A stretch of 64,000 bases of DNA from Comamonas sp. GB3 AK4-5 (GTDB lineage: Bacteria > Pseudomonadota > Gammaproteobacteria > Burkholderiales > Burkholderiaceae_C): positions 2,170,001 to 2,234,000 of the forward strand of contig NZ_CP166730.1 in assembly GCF_041320665.1 (NCBI RefSeq). The letters are read 5' to 3'. This document shows positions 49,139 to 56,268 of the stretch, in pieces (the stretch's first letter is position 1; the number at the start of each line of letters is the position of its first letter). The position numbers and the translations under genes are program-made. The notes under the pieces were generated by a model that had not been told where the DNA came from, searched no databases, and saw only the letters and a list, made by a program, of their open reading frames with translations.

Positions 49139-50283
49139 TGAAACAGGTTCTAGATTCCAACTACCTAATTCCATTGGGAAGCGAACTTCGGGTGCTGCTA
49201 AATAGCGAGCATATTTCATATGGTGAAGTTCATTCGGCATTGAAGACAAAGGGAATATTCTCGGGAAGCAACGACAAGTCGATAACAGTACCTCTTTTGG
49301 CAGCAACGCTACTGACGCCATCAGGTTATTCAGCCCTGATTGAAGCGTCTGTGGATCGTGACTCAAAACCCAAAATGAAGGTGTCCGCTCTTGACTTGGT
49401 GGCCTCAAGCTCAGATTGGATTACCCCGCTCAAGCAACTCTTCGAGACTGATTTCAACCCGTTTGCAGGCATTGAAAATATCGAGGTAATCGATACGCCA
49501 GGGGTCGTTGTTGATGGCAAGGATAAGGTTCGGATTCCATTTTCCATCGTCCGCAAAGATTTCAGTAAGGACTGGACACAGAGGGAATTGCGCTTTGATG
49601 GAGAAGTAACTATCGAGCGCCAAGGGGGTAGTTTGAAACTGGACTTTGCTTCAACCCACTCATCCAAGGAAACGGAGATTGCGAATAGGCGCATGACCGC
49701 CTGTATATCTAAGGCGCTCAAAGATTCTGGCATCACGCAGAGCGATATTGAGCGTCGAATCACATTCGACAGTTTTACGAACGTTGAGCGGGTTCGGTTT
49801 TTTAAGAGATTGACCGGCGGTTACGGTCGTTTTGTCGGCAAAGGTAACGTAAACGACATGGAAATTAGCCGAGACATATCAGGCCCGCCACTTCCAGATG
49901 ATCCGCAAGTATCTTGGATGAACCAGACCGTTAAGCGCCTCAAAATTGATGGAGAAAAGCTGAACGACATATTTCTCATTTCCGATGATAAATACTATCC
50001 GTTCTATCATGTGCAACGCATGGATGTAACGTTCCCTTACACTGCTGCCGCAAACTCTGGAGAATGTCGAGTTGGCTTTTTCTTTAGCACACCGTCAAGA
50101 AGCGACTCCGCCAAGGATGATGCAGAGCTTACCTTTGAGGTATTGAGAGTAACTCACGATCACACAGTAAATTCGGATACGAAGAAAGAGCTAAATACGC
50201 AGATTACACGTCATGTTCGCAGCCTGATTGAGACTGAATTCGAGCGTATCGTAGCGGATAGAAATCCACCTATTCCGACTTGA
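49138..50283 (+). CDS. unrecognised partner protein, last gene of the restriction cassette
   Basis: The 381-residue protein starts MKQVLDSNYLIPLGSELRVLLN after AGGAGG. No family is recognised. The first 60 residues may be a winged-helix-like segment (SEHISYGEVHSALKTKGIF, then VPLLAATLLTPSGY). The middle is mixed alpha/beta with many charged residues; HVRSLIETEFERIVADRNPPIPT ends it. No signal or membrane segment. It overlaps the nuclease candidate by one base, so the two products are probably made in fixed ratio. Confidence 0.65.
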   Translation: MKQVLDSNYLIPLGSELRVLLNSEHISYGEVHSALKTKGIFSGSNDKSITVPLLAATLLTPSGYSALIEASVDRDSKPKMKVSALDLVASSSDWITPLKQLFETDFNPFAGIENIEVIDTPGVVVDGKDKVRIPFSIVRKDFSKDWTQRELRFDGEVTIERQGGSLKLDFASTHSSKETEIANRRMTACISKALKDSGITQSDIERRITFDSFTNVERVRFFKRLTGGYGRFVGKGNVNDMEISRDISGPPLPDDPQVSWMNQTVKRLKIDGEKLNDIFLISDDKYYPFYHVQRMDVTFPYTAAANSGECRVGFFFSTPSRSDSAKDDAELTFEVLRVTHDHTVNSDTKKELNTQITRHVRSLIETEFERIVADRNPPIPT

Positions 50284-50373
50284 AAAAGGTGGTCATAGCG
50301 CGGAGTTAGGAGGCTCATGCGTCTTCAAGATGTCTGCCGAGATTGAGTCAGTATCAGTCGTGGCGACACAAAC

Positions 50374-50405
50374 GAAAAAGCCAACCCCGAAAGGTTGGCT
50401 TTTTC
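50374..50405. terminator. bidirectional terminator
   Basis: GAAAAAGCCAACC and GGTTGGCTTTTTC make a 13-bp stem with a six-base loop. It ends the restriction cassette on the plus strand and the tRNA transcript on the minus strand. Confidence 0.85.
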
Positions 50406-50410
50406 AATTT

Positions 50411-50694
50411 TGGTGGGCCCCACGAGAGTCGAACTCGGCACCAACGGATTCCGGTTTGTGTGACTTTCGTCAATCCCTGGACTATGCCTTCACCATAGCT
50501 TTCGCCTTAGGTGGGTGCCGTCTAGTCTCTACACCTTCAACGGCGCTTACGCACTGAAGCTTGGCTCGGCGTTGCCGTACGCATTGCTGCGCCGTAGGTT
50601 TCGCCGAATTTGACACCATCCCATACGCAGTTTCCAAACGCATGGCACAAATTTTATGAGTCCGCTGCTCTAACCAAGCATGAGCTAGAGGCCC
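50411..50694 (-). tRNA. intron-containing tRNA(CAU), probably tRNA-Ile2
   Basis: Exon 1 (50694-50656) has acceptor GGGCCTC, D arm GCTC/GAGC with an 11-base loop, and ends at the anticodon CAT. Exon 2 (50450-50411) starts AATCCG and closes with GGGGCCC plus encoded ACCA. The joined anticodon arm is GCGGA CTCATAA TCCGT. Joined exons give 79 nt. The T stem CCGAG/CTCGT has one C-T mismatch at its base. CAU could be Ile2 (needing lysidine) or elongator Met; the TTGGT variable region and the known intron host favour Ile2. The initiator at 11529 is a different gene. Confidence 0.9.
50451..50655 (-). ncRNA. 205-nt group I intron of the Azoarcus tRNA-Ile(CAU) type
   Basis: The insertion follows the T of the anticodon CAT and ends in G (position 50451), as group I introns do. 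The internal guide GTGCC near its 5' end pairs with CAT, with a U-G wobble at the splice site. Core segments read GGGATGGTGTCAAATTCGGC, GTAGAGACTAGACGGCACCC, and GGTGAAGGCATAGTCCAGGG; these agree closely with my memory of the 205-nt Azoarcus intron, and the length is the same. No homing endonuclease frame exists. Differences lie mainly in peripheral stems. Self-splicing is expected, not shown. Confidence 0.92.
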
Positions 50695-50873
50695 GAAATT
50701 TCTAATGGTACAGGCTCTAGGCGCTTCGTTGAAGTGCTCGGAGCCTGCCCATTTCCTGAGTCAGCCCGGAAATGAGCCGTCTCAGGGATTTTTCCGCCCC
50801 ATGCACCACGGGTGGTGGTGCGTAAGTCGTTGAAACGTAACAAACTGGCCTTCGCTCTTCGGCTCAAGCATAG

Positions 50874-50888
50874 GGATTATGAGTCCGC
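50874..50888 (-). repeat. intron-less copy of the tRNA anticodon arm
   Basis: GCGGACTCATAATCC on the minus strand equals the joined (spliced) exon sequence of the split tRNA over 15 bases, including the exon-exon junction. The flanks do not continue as a tRNA. It lies between the tRNA and the second integrase gene, and could be an attachment-site remnant. Confidence 0.55.
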
Positions 50889-51032
50889 AGGGTATGCCCA
50901 TGCATAGTTCGATGAGCCTGGAAGGGTGAGAGGGTTAAGCAGTCTGATTCGCTTCCTACGTTGCAAAACATCAAGTGAGTCCGGAATCGATTCATCTGTT
51001 CCAAAGCCGTCCAGCCTTAATTAAGCTATGTA

Positions 51033-51053
51033 TGGGGAACAACATGGGGAACA
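51033..51053. repeat. arm-type repeats at the island right end
   Basis: TGGGGAACA occurs at 51033-51041 and 51045-51053, the same nonamer and similar spacing as at the island left end (27007-27027). This marks the right side of the ssrA-integrated element. Confidence 0.6.
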
Positions 51054-51105
51054 ATCGAGTAAAAATTTCATGTTAAATCTTTATTTCATGAGGTTTAAAG
51101 GTGAA

Positions 51106-51130
51106 GATTCAATAGACGCCAGCCCATCCA
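51106..51130. repeat. degenerate copy of the ssrA 3' end, candidate attR
   Basis: ATTCAATAGACGCCAGCCCATCCA resembles the ssrA end TTCAATTCCCGCCAGC and the following CCATCCA, with three substitutions and a four-base gap. It lies 53 bases beyond the right-end arm repeats. The match is partial, so the boundary is tentative. Confidence 0.4.
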
Positions 51131-51134
51131 AGAC

Positions 51135-51169
51135 ACCGCCACACACTGGAAAGCCTAGTGTGTGGCGGT
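51135..51169. terminator. integrase-2 terminator
   Basis: ACCGCCACACACT and AGTGTGTGGCGGT form a perfect 13-bp stem with a nine-base loop, followed by T on the plus strand. It lies 70 bases beyond the end of the leftward integrase gene. Confidence 0.7.
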
Positions 51170-51238
51170 TTTTTCTTGCCCTCTAGGGTCGTGTGGTGTC
51201 GCCAAATTCGCACCGATTTCGCACGGGATTCGCACGGC

Positions 51239-52420
51239 TCACTCCCTGCTGACAAGACGAAGCTCAGCCTTGGGCTTCTGGTAGTCCTCGCGGATGAACT
51301 TGCCGTAGGTGCGGAACACCATCTCCACGTCCTCGTGCCCCAGCTGCTGGGCCACATACCAAGGGTTGGCGCCGGCCGTCAGGAGGGTAGAGGCGTAGGT
51401 ATGCCGGATTTGGTACGGATTCCGGTACGGTACGTCGGCCCTGGCCATGATCGGCAACCAGGCTGTTTTGCGGACCTGGGCGTCAGTGCTCCAAGGGGCC
51501 AGCGTTCTGGGGTTCAGCCAAATCCTGGTGCCAAGGTGCCCACTGACCGCCTTCTGGGCACGCAGTGCGGCCATGGCCTCGTCGTTGAGCTCGACATCCC
51601 GCTTGCCTGCTGCCGTCTTGGGCCCCTTGATGACGCCAGCTACCTGGTTCTGGATGATCCTGGCCGCGCAGCGCTTCCAATCGATGTGCTCCCACTCCAG
51701 TGCTTGGAGCTCACCAGGGCGCAGGCCTGTGTTGAACCAGAACAGGAAAGTGGGGTGCTCATCGGGTCGGCAGGCATCGAGGATGGCCTGGCGCTCGGCT
51801 TGGGTGAACGGCTGGACCACATAGTCGCTGGCCTTGGCGGTTTGCCGGATTAGCTTGGCCAGGGCGATGCGGTCGAATGGATTGAATTCGATCAGCTCAC
51901 CATTCAGAGCATCCTCAAAAACGGAGCGCAGCGGAATCAGCGTGTTGCGGATGGCCTTTGATGTGCAGTCCATCTCGCTGATCCAGTCGCGCAACATGCT
52001 GGGCGTGACCTCGGATGCGTGCACCTCGCTCCAGCGCTTCATGCGGTCGCCATTGATCACCTTGGCGTAGCCGTTGTAGGTGGACGGGGACATTTGCCCG
52101 TTGTGCACCTGGCGCTCGTAGATCTCCAACTGGTTCTGCAGGAGCGTGCGCATCAGGCCCGATTTCTTCTTGCTGACGCCAGCCCTGGGGCTGTCAGGGA
52201 AGAAATCGGCGTAATCGAAGCTGCCGGCCTTTATCTTGTCGCGAATGTCTTCGCGCAAAACGGCTGCGCGCTGAATGCTGGATTTGTTCACCGGGCCAGG
52301 GGGAAGCATCTCGCGGCACTCCTTGCCCTGGTAGGAGAACGCAATTTGAATCCGGTCGCCAGTGACAAATTGGCGAATGGTTATGCCGGGTGGTGTTTCG
52401 AGCTTTGGTCTTTTATCCAT
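51239..52420 (-). CDS. int: prophage tyrosine integrase
   Basis: The 393-residue protein has an N-terminal arm-binding DUF3596-like segment (about 10-70), a core-binding domain (about 90-180) and a catalytic domain with R234 in NTGLRPGEL, R339/H340 in YQIRHTYAS, H362 in LGHEDV and nucleophile Y372 in FRTYGKF. The first His of the HxxR box is Tyr (PYQIR). It differs from the P4-type enzyme at 27111, so a second element begins here. The start at 52420 overlaps the excisionase gene by 40 bases. Confidence 0.92.
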   Translation of the reverse strand: MDKRPKLETPPGITIRQFVTGDRIQIAFSYQGKECREMLPPGPVNKSSIQRAAVLREDIRDKIKAGSFDYADFFPDSPRAGVSKKKSGLMRTLLQNQLEIYERQVHNGQMSPSTYNGYAKVINGDRMKRWSEVHASEVTPSMLRDWISEMDCTSKAIRNTLIPLRSVFEDALNGELIEFNPFDRIALAKLIRQTAKASDYVVQPFTQAERQAILDACRPDEHPTFLFWFNTGLRPGELQALEWEHIDWKRCAARIIQNQVAGVIKGPKTAAGKRDVELNDEAMAALRAQKAVSGHLGTRIWLNPRTLAPWSTDAQVRKTAWLPIMARADVPYRNPYQIRHTYASTLLTAGANPWYVAQQLGHEDVEMVFRTYGKFIREDYQKPKAELRLVSRE

Positions 52421-52638
52421 TGGTCTGCTGCCTTGATGTTGACGTAGAGACGGCGGGAAACGACAGCAACCTGCTGACCGATTTTCCAAGTGCCGGTTTT
52501 TTTCCGTTGCTTGACGGTTTCGCGGGTGACGCCTGTCATTTCCTCGTACTTGCTCGCCAGAACCCATTCGGGGGCGCTGGCGGCGGCGGGATTTTCGTGG
52601 GTGGCCACGGTTGCCTGGTGGGCTGTCTGCTCTCTCAT
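52381..52638 (-). CDS. excisionase-like DNA-binding protein
   Basis: The 85-residue protein has a winged-helix/MerR-like fold: WVLASKYEEMTGVTRETVKQRKKTGTWKIGQQVAVVSRRLYVNIKAADQWI. It overlaps int, the usual xis-int arrangement, and would direct excision. A hairpin and GGAG precede its ATG. Confidence 0.8.
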   Translation of the reverse strand: MREQTAHQATVATHENPAAASAPEWVLASKYEEMTGVTRETVKQRKKTGTWKIGQQVAVVSRRLYVNIKAADQWIKDQSSKHHPA

Positions 52639-52650
52639 TGGCTGCTCCAG

Positions 52651-52680
52651 AAAAAAGAAACCCCGCTCAATGGCGGGGTT
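52651..52680 (-). repeat. hairpin-leader module before the excisionase gene
   Basis: Stem AACCCCGC/GCGGGGTT (52659-52666 with 52673-52680), then on the minus strand TTTCTTTTTT, CTGGAG and the ATG at 52638. First of nine similar units. Confidence 0.65.
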
Positions 52681-52740
52681 GGTTTGTATGGCGCCTTGGG
52701 GAAGGCGCTCGCTTGCCGTGGTCCTGGTGGGCTCTGCGGC

Positions 52741-52932
52741 TTATGTCGGCTTGTCTGTATTGCTGGAAGGTTCACTGGTAGTGCGTCGAAGTTTTTTCAA
52801 CCACGCCTTAAAAATCCCCCAGCCTGTTGTGTGCCGTTTGGCGCAGTGGCGGCACGGGATCTGCTGGCCAGCATGGACCAACGCGATACCCGTGCCGTAG
52901 CAAACAAAGCACGGCTCGTTTCTCCTAAACAT
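52741..52932 (-). CDS. small zinc-ribbon-like phage protein
   Basis: The 63-residue protein has two CxxC pairs (PCFVCYGTG and PCRHCAKRH) resembling a DnaJ-type zinc knuckle, then a basic tail (KAWLKKLRR). Small proteins like this are common in the left arm of lambdoid prophages. Function unknown. Confidence 0.55.
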   Translation of the reverse strand: MFRRNEPCFVCYGTGIALVHAGQQIPCRHCAKRHTTGWGIFKAWLKKLRRTTSEPSSNTDKPT

Positions 52933-52998
52933 CCCATTCCTCTCTTTGTATTAATGGCGCGTATTGTTAACAAAATTTAATGTTCGGTGCTGAGGTAT

Positions 52999-53079
52999 TT
53001 AAAGGCAACCTTGACCCTTGTCTACCTGAGTGCCTGCATGCCAGCTTTTTGTCAGGTTCATGCTGTTTTGAGTGGTCAT
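52999..53079 (-). CDS. possible 26-residue micro-protein
   Basis: The frame MTTQNSMNLTKSWHAGTQVD... follows a strong GGAGG eight bases upstream and a hairpin-leader module. Its shortness makes it uncertain; it may be a leader peptide. Confidence 0.35.
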   Translation of the reverse strand: MTTQNSMNLTKSWHAGTQVDKGQGCL

Positions 53080-53086
53080 GGCGTCC

Positions 53087-53119
53087 TCCAAAAGAAAAGG
53101 CCCGCTGATGGGCGGGCCT
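53087..53119 (-). repeat. hairpin-leader module
   Basis: Stem AGGCCCGC/GCGGGCCT (53098-53105 with 53112-53119), then TTTTCTTTT, GGAGGA and an ATG at 53079 on the minus strand. Confidence 0.65.
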
Positions 53120-53154
53120 GGGGCGGGTAGGATCGGCTTCAAAGGGAGAAGCCA

Positions 53155-54102
53155 ATGAATTACTGGTGGGTCAACCATAAGCAGACGTATAGGCAAGAGG
53201 TCCAAGGGGGATACATCTGGAGCCCGAAGGCAAAGGCAAATGGGCAAGCGAATGAAACCTACCTGACGCTGACCCGTGTTCAACCGGGTGATGTTGTCGT
53301 TTCGTATGCCGATGGCCAAATCAAAGCGCTAGGGGTTGCAACGGCTCCCCATCGCGAGGAGAGCAAGCCAGAAGCTTTTGGCGCGACTGGCGATGTATGG
53401 GACTCCCAGGGCTGGCTGGTGCCAGTTGAGTGGGCGTTGTTGCGTAAGCCATTGCGACCAAAGGATCACCTCGGGGCTATTGGACCGTTACTGCCGAGCA
53501 AGCACTCGCCCATCCGCAGGGAGACCGGTGACGGCAACCAGGGGTGCTACTTGGCGTCGATTAGCCAGAATTTAGGCCAACTCCTCTTGCGGCTGATTTC
53601 TCCAAGTGACTCTGCTGCACTGGAAGCGCTGGCGCTGCAGGCGGCGCAGACATCTGAGGACATCGCAGAGGCGCAGATCGCCACCTCAGGTGGCAGCCCA
53701 ACAGAGGTGGGGCAGCTGGTTCGTGCGCGGCGTGGCCAGGGGCGGTTTCGCCTTAATGTTCTTGCTGTTGAAAAGCGGTGCCGGCTCACTGGTGTGGAGC
53801 TGGAGCCATTCCTCATTGCCAGCCACATCAAGCCATGGGCTGTCGCTTCAGATGAGGAGCGGCTGGATGGGAACAACGGCTTAGTGCTTGCGCCGCACGC
53901 TGACTTGTTGTTCGACCGAGGCTGGATTTCGTTCGCTGATGATGGATCGATCCTGGTGGCGAACGAGGAGGCTGCCGCGGTGCTTGCCTCATGGGCCCTG
54001 CCAGGTTCTGATGTGGCCACTGCACCATTCAATGCAAAGCAGCGTGAATACCTGGCTTTCCATCGATTGAATGTCTTTGGCAAGGGCTTCCGCTTAGATT
54101 GA
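53155..54102 (+). CDS. EVE-HNH modification-dependent restriction endonuclease candidate
   Basis: The 315-residue protein starts MNYWWVNHKQTYRQEV; residues 1-145 look like an EVE/PUA-type base-reading domain. Residues 200-265 are an HNH nuclease: C209, SHIKPWA (H224), LDGNNGLVLAPHADLLFD (N240/N241, H248). EVE-HNH enzymes such as VcaM4I cut DNA with modified cytosine. It lies on the plus strand among leftward early genes, so it is probably a cargo gene with its own promoter. GGGAGAAG precedes the ATG. Confidence 0.8.
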   Translation: MNYWWVNHKQTYRQEVQGGYIWSPKAKANGQANETYLTLTRVQPGDVVVSYADGQIKALGVATAPHREESKPEAFGATGDVWDSQGWLVPVEWALLRKPLRPKDHLGAIGPLLPSKHSPIRRETGDGNQGCYLASISQNLGQLLLRLISPSDSAALEALALQAAQTSEDIAEAQIATSGGSPTEVGQLVRARRGQGRFRLNVLAVEKRCRLTGVELEPFLIASHIKPWAVASDEERLDGNNGLVLAPHADLLFDRGWISFADDGSILVANEEAAAVLASWALPGSDVATAPFNAKQREYLAFHRLNVFGKGFRLD

Positions 54103-54181
54103 CGGTGAAAAGAAAAAGCTTGCGTGGTTTGGGGCGGGTGGGCTGTTAATAGACGGTAGGATCACGCCCGAGGAGGAGCGC

Positions 54182-54772
54182 ATGAACGCAGATCAGGTAA
54201 TTGAGGGAATCGGGAAAGCAATCGTAGCGGTTAGTCCAGCGCAGGAGTACTGCGCTCTATGGATTGACTCATGGGCGACCTGCATGACCAAGAGTGAGTG
54301 GTCGGGATGGGTACAGGCAATCGGTTCGGTCTTGGCTATTTGTGCAGCGGTTTGGGTGTTTAGTCTTCAGCAGCGTGCTGAACATAACCGGCACCGAGCA
54401 GATGCCGCGTCAATTCTGAGCTCATTCATTGGCACTCTGGACACTATCCAACGTTTAATTCCTGCAGACGGCAATCGTTCAGTGTGGACTGTTATTAAGG
54501 TGCGCGTCTTGATAGAAGCCGAGCTCCAAAGAGTAGGCGGTTTAGAAATGCATGCATTGGTTTTAAATGAGCAAGTCGGCGTATTCAACTACCGAATGGC
54601 TGCAATGCAATTAATCGAAGCGCTGCGCGTGGTTGAGGGTGATATTGATAAGACAGAGAAGGGTGTTTTTGTCCATCAAGAAGCCTATGTTTTTTTGCAA
54701 GGTGTAATTGTGGAAGCTATGGAGTTAATGAGGAAGGGTAGACCACTGTTTGGTAGCTGGATAAAGGGCTGA
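54182..54772 (+). CDS. single-pass membrane protein of unknown function
   Basis: The 196-residue protein has one hydrophobic helix (about 42-62, WVQAIGSVLAICAAVWVF), preceded by about 40 residues and followed by a soluble helical domain. GAGGAGGAG precedes the ATG. The pattern resembles phage-cargo membrane proteins next to nucleases, but no family is recognised. It lies 80 bases downstream of the EVE-HNH gene on the same strand. Confidence 0.6.
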   Translation: MNADQVIEGIGKAIVAVSPAQEYCALWIDSWATCMTKSEWSGWVQAIGSVLAICAAVWVFSLQQRAEHNRHRADAASILSSFIGTLDTIQRLIPADGNRSVWTVIKVRVLIEAELQRVGGLEMHALVLNEQVGVFNYRMAAMQLIEALRVVEGDIDKTEKGVFVHQEAYVFLQGVIVEAMELMRKGRPLFGSWIKG

Positions 54773-54814
54773 GAGATTAATCAGGACAGGCCGAAGCCTG
54801 TGCTCATGCCCCTG

Positions 54815-55114
54815 TTATGTGGCTGGGGTGATCAGATAGGCCTCGCGGGCCAGGCCGCGAATCCACACTGGCTCCTTGCCGCGCCCGGTCCAGGTGTCCC
54901 CTGTTTCCGGGTTGCGGTACTTGGCCGGTACGCTGCCCACGGCGCGGGGCTTGCTCTTGCTGGCGCTGGGCACCAGGTCGGTCGCGGTGATGCCGTACTC
55001 GGCGCACAGCTCGCGCACGGTGGTCAGGGCCGTAGCCCGCGCGGCGGCGCGCTCGGCTTCAATCTTCTTTTCCAGCTCGTCGCGCTGGGCCAGCAGTTCT
55101 TTGTAGGTGCTCAT
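54815..55114 (-). CDS. H-NS-like nucleoid protein
   Basis: The 99-residue protein has an N-terminal coiled coil (LLAQRDELEKKIEAERAAARA) for dimerisation and the C-terminal H-NS DNA-binding motif KYRNPETGDTWTGRGKEPVWI. It would silence AT-rich DNA. The ATG at 55114 follows AGGAAA. A prophage-encoded H-NS may tune expression of the AT-rich genes in this prophage and island. Confidence 0.9.
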   Translation of the reverse strand: MSTYKELLAQRDELEKKIEAERAAARATALTTVRELCAEYGITATDLVPSASKSKPRAVGSVPAKYRNPETGDTWTGRGKEPVWIRGLAREAYLITPAT

Positions 55115-55133
55115 GGAGTTTCCTGGGTGGTGA

Positions 55134-55430
55134 TTAATCGAGGTCGCCGCCTTCGGTGTCGTCGGCGCGCTTGCGCTCAAACCCCGGGGCGGCTGCGGTG
55201 GTGATGGGCTGGGCCAGCCGGGTGGCCAGGGCCTGGCGGATACGGGGCACGGAATCAGCCGGGTACAGCTTGGCGTTGCGCAGCTGCCGTGTTTGCTCGG
55301 GCGGCAGGCCTTCGCAGATGGCTTTGTTATCCAAGGGCTGGAATCCCAGCTCGGCCAGTTGGGCCGCATTGACGGAAGCGATGGCCAGGGCATGGTTCAC
55401 CTGGCTCAGGTTGATGATGTTGGTCTGCAT
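55134..55430 (-). CDS. hypothetical phage early protein
   Basis: The 98-residue protein starts MQTNIINLSQVNHALAIASVN. It is helical and has an acidic end. It lies 19 bases upstream of the H-NS-like gene in the leftward operon. Not recognised. Confidence 0.6.
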   Translation of the reverse strand: MQTNIINLSQVNHALAIASVNAAQLAELGFQPLDNKAICEGLPPEQTRQLRNAKLYPADSVPRIRQALATRLAQPITTAAAPGFERKRADDTEGGDLD

Positions 55431-55436
55431 TGGTGA

Positions 55437-55610
55437 TCAGGCACCCCAGTAGGTGCCAGGGGGAATAGAGGGCGGTGGTGGGCGCTGCTCATCCAGCCAG
55501 GGCTGGGCGCGCGCCTCGGCGGCCACGGTGGCCAGGGCATCCAGCCGGTGGGCATGGGCCAGCAGCACGGCAAGGCGCTCGCAGCGCCACCGGATTTCTG
55601 CAGGGCTCAT
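55437..55610 (-). CDS. small hypothetical phage protein
   Basis: The 57-residue product MSPAEIRWRCERLAVLLAHAHR... starts inside the stop of the upstream gene (ATGA), so translation is coupled. Pro-rich end. Not recognised. Confidence 0.55.
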   Translation of the reverse strand: MSPAEIRWRCERLAVLLAHAHRLDALATVAAEARAQPWLDEQRPPPPSIPPGTYWGA

Positions 55611-56212
55611 GAGGCAAGGCCGGCCCACGGGGATGCGGTGGGCACGCGCGGCTCTGGCGACAGTTCGCGGTAGGTTCGGTTTTTGCGGCACAGCTGCACC
55701 ACACTGAAATTCACGCCAAGCTCGCGGGCCAGGGCCCGGGCTGATGTGCCGGTCTCGGTTTTGACGCGCAGGGCCTGCTCATCGGTCAGCGCGCGCACTC
55801 CGCTCTCTTTGCGTGCGGCCAGGATGCGATCCTTGCGCAGGGCATTGAGCACCGGATTCATTTCTTCCATGGCGCGGGCCGTCAAGTAGGTGCGCCGCAC
55901 GTAGCGCGCGCAGTCCGGGCAAACGCAAGCTCCATTGCGGCAGGTGGCCGACACCACCACGGTGCGCGGCTTGGCGTTGGCCGGCGGGCGTTTGTTTGTG
56001 CACAGCTCCAGCAGCAGGCCGCGCACACGGAGCTGGCAGGGGGCCACGCCCTGGCCGAACCGTCGGTAGGGCATGGCCATCACCGGTGAGCCTGCATCGA
56101 CTGCACCCTGCCAGATCAGGCAGGTGCCTTCTTCCACGGTTTCGCGGATGAGTTTGCGCAGGACGGTTTCAAGCAGGTGGAAGTAGATCGCCAGGACATG
56201 GGCGCGCTGCAT
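55607..56212 (-). CDS. phage protein with HNH-like/CxxC region and HTH
   Basis: The 201-residue protein has LIWQGAVDAGSPVMAMPYRRFGQG followed by CRNGACVCPDCARYVRR, a layout seen in HNH-like zinc folds, and a C-terminal helix-turn-helix (DEQALRVKTETGTSARALARELGVNFSVVQLCR). It may bind DNA; nuclease residues are not complete. A hairpin-leader module and GGAG precede the start. Confidence 0.6.
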   Translation of the reverse strand: MQRAHVLAIYFHLLETVLRKLIRETVEEGTCLIWQGAVDAGSPVMAMPYRRFGQGVAPCQLRVRGLLLELCTNKRPPANAKPRTVVVSATCRNGACVCPDCARYVRRTYLTARAMEEMNPVLNALRKDRILAARKESGVRALTDEQALRVKTETGTSARALARELGVNFSVVQLCRKNRTYRELSPEPRVPTASPWAGLAS

Positions 56213-56224
56213 GGGGACTCCGGA

Positions 56225-56258
56225 AAAGAAAAAGCCCGGCGCTTGGCCGGGCTCATGG
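56225..56258 (-). repeat. hairpin-leader module
   Basis: Stem AGCCCGGC/GCCGGGCT (56233-56240 with 56246-56253), then TTTTTCTTTT, CCGGAG and the ATG at 56212 on the minus strand. Confidence 0.65.
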
Positions 56259-56268
56259 GGTGGGCGGC

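Noticed and set aside
50330..50557. Plus-strand frame of 75 codons
   Set aside because: It runs through the terminator, the tRNA 3' exon and the group I intron; no protein features.
50871..50960. A second tRNA gene around the anticodon-arm copy
   Set aside because: Only the anticodon arm matches; no acceptor, D or T arms can be formed with the flanks.
51106..51130. Clean attR of the ssrA island
   Set aside because: The match to the ssrA 3' end has three substitutions and a gap, so it is reported only as a tentative remnant.
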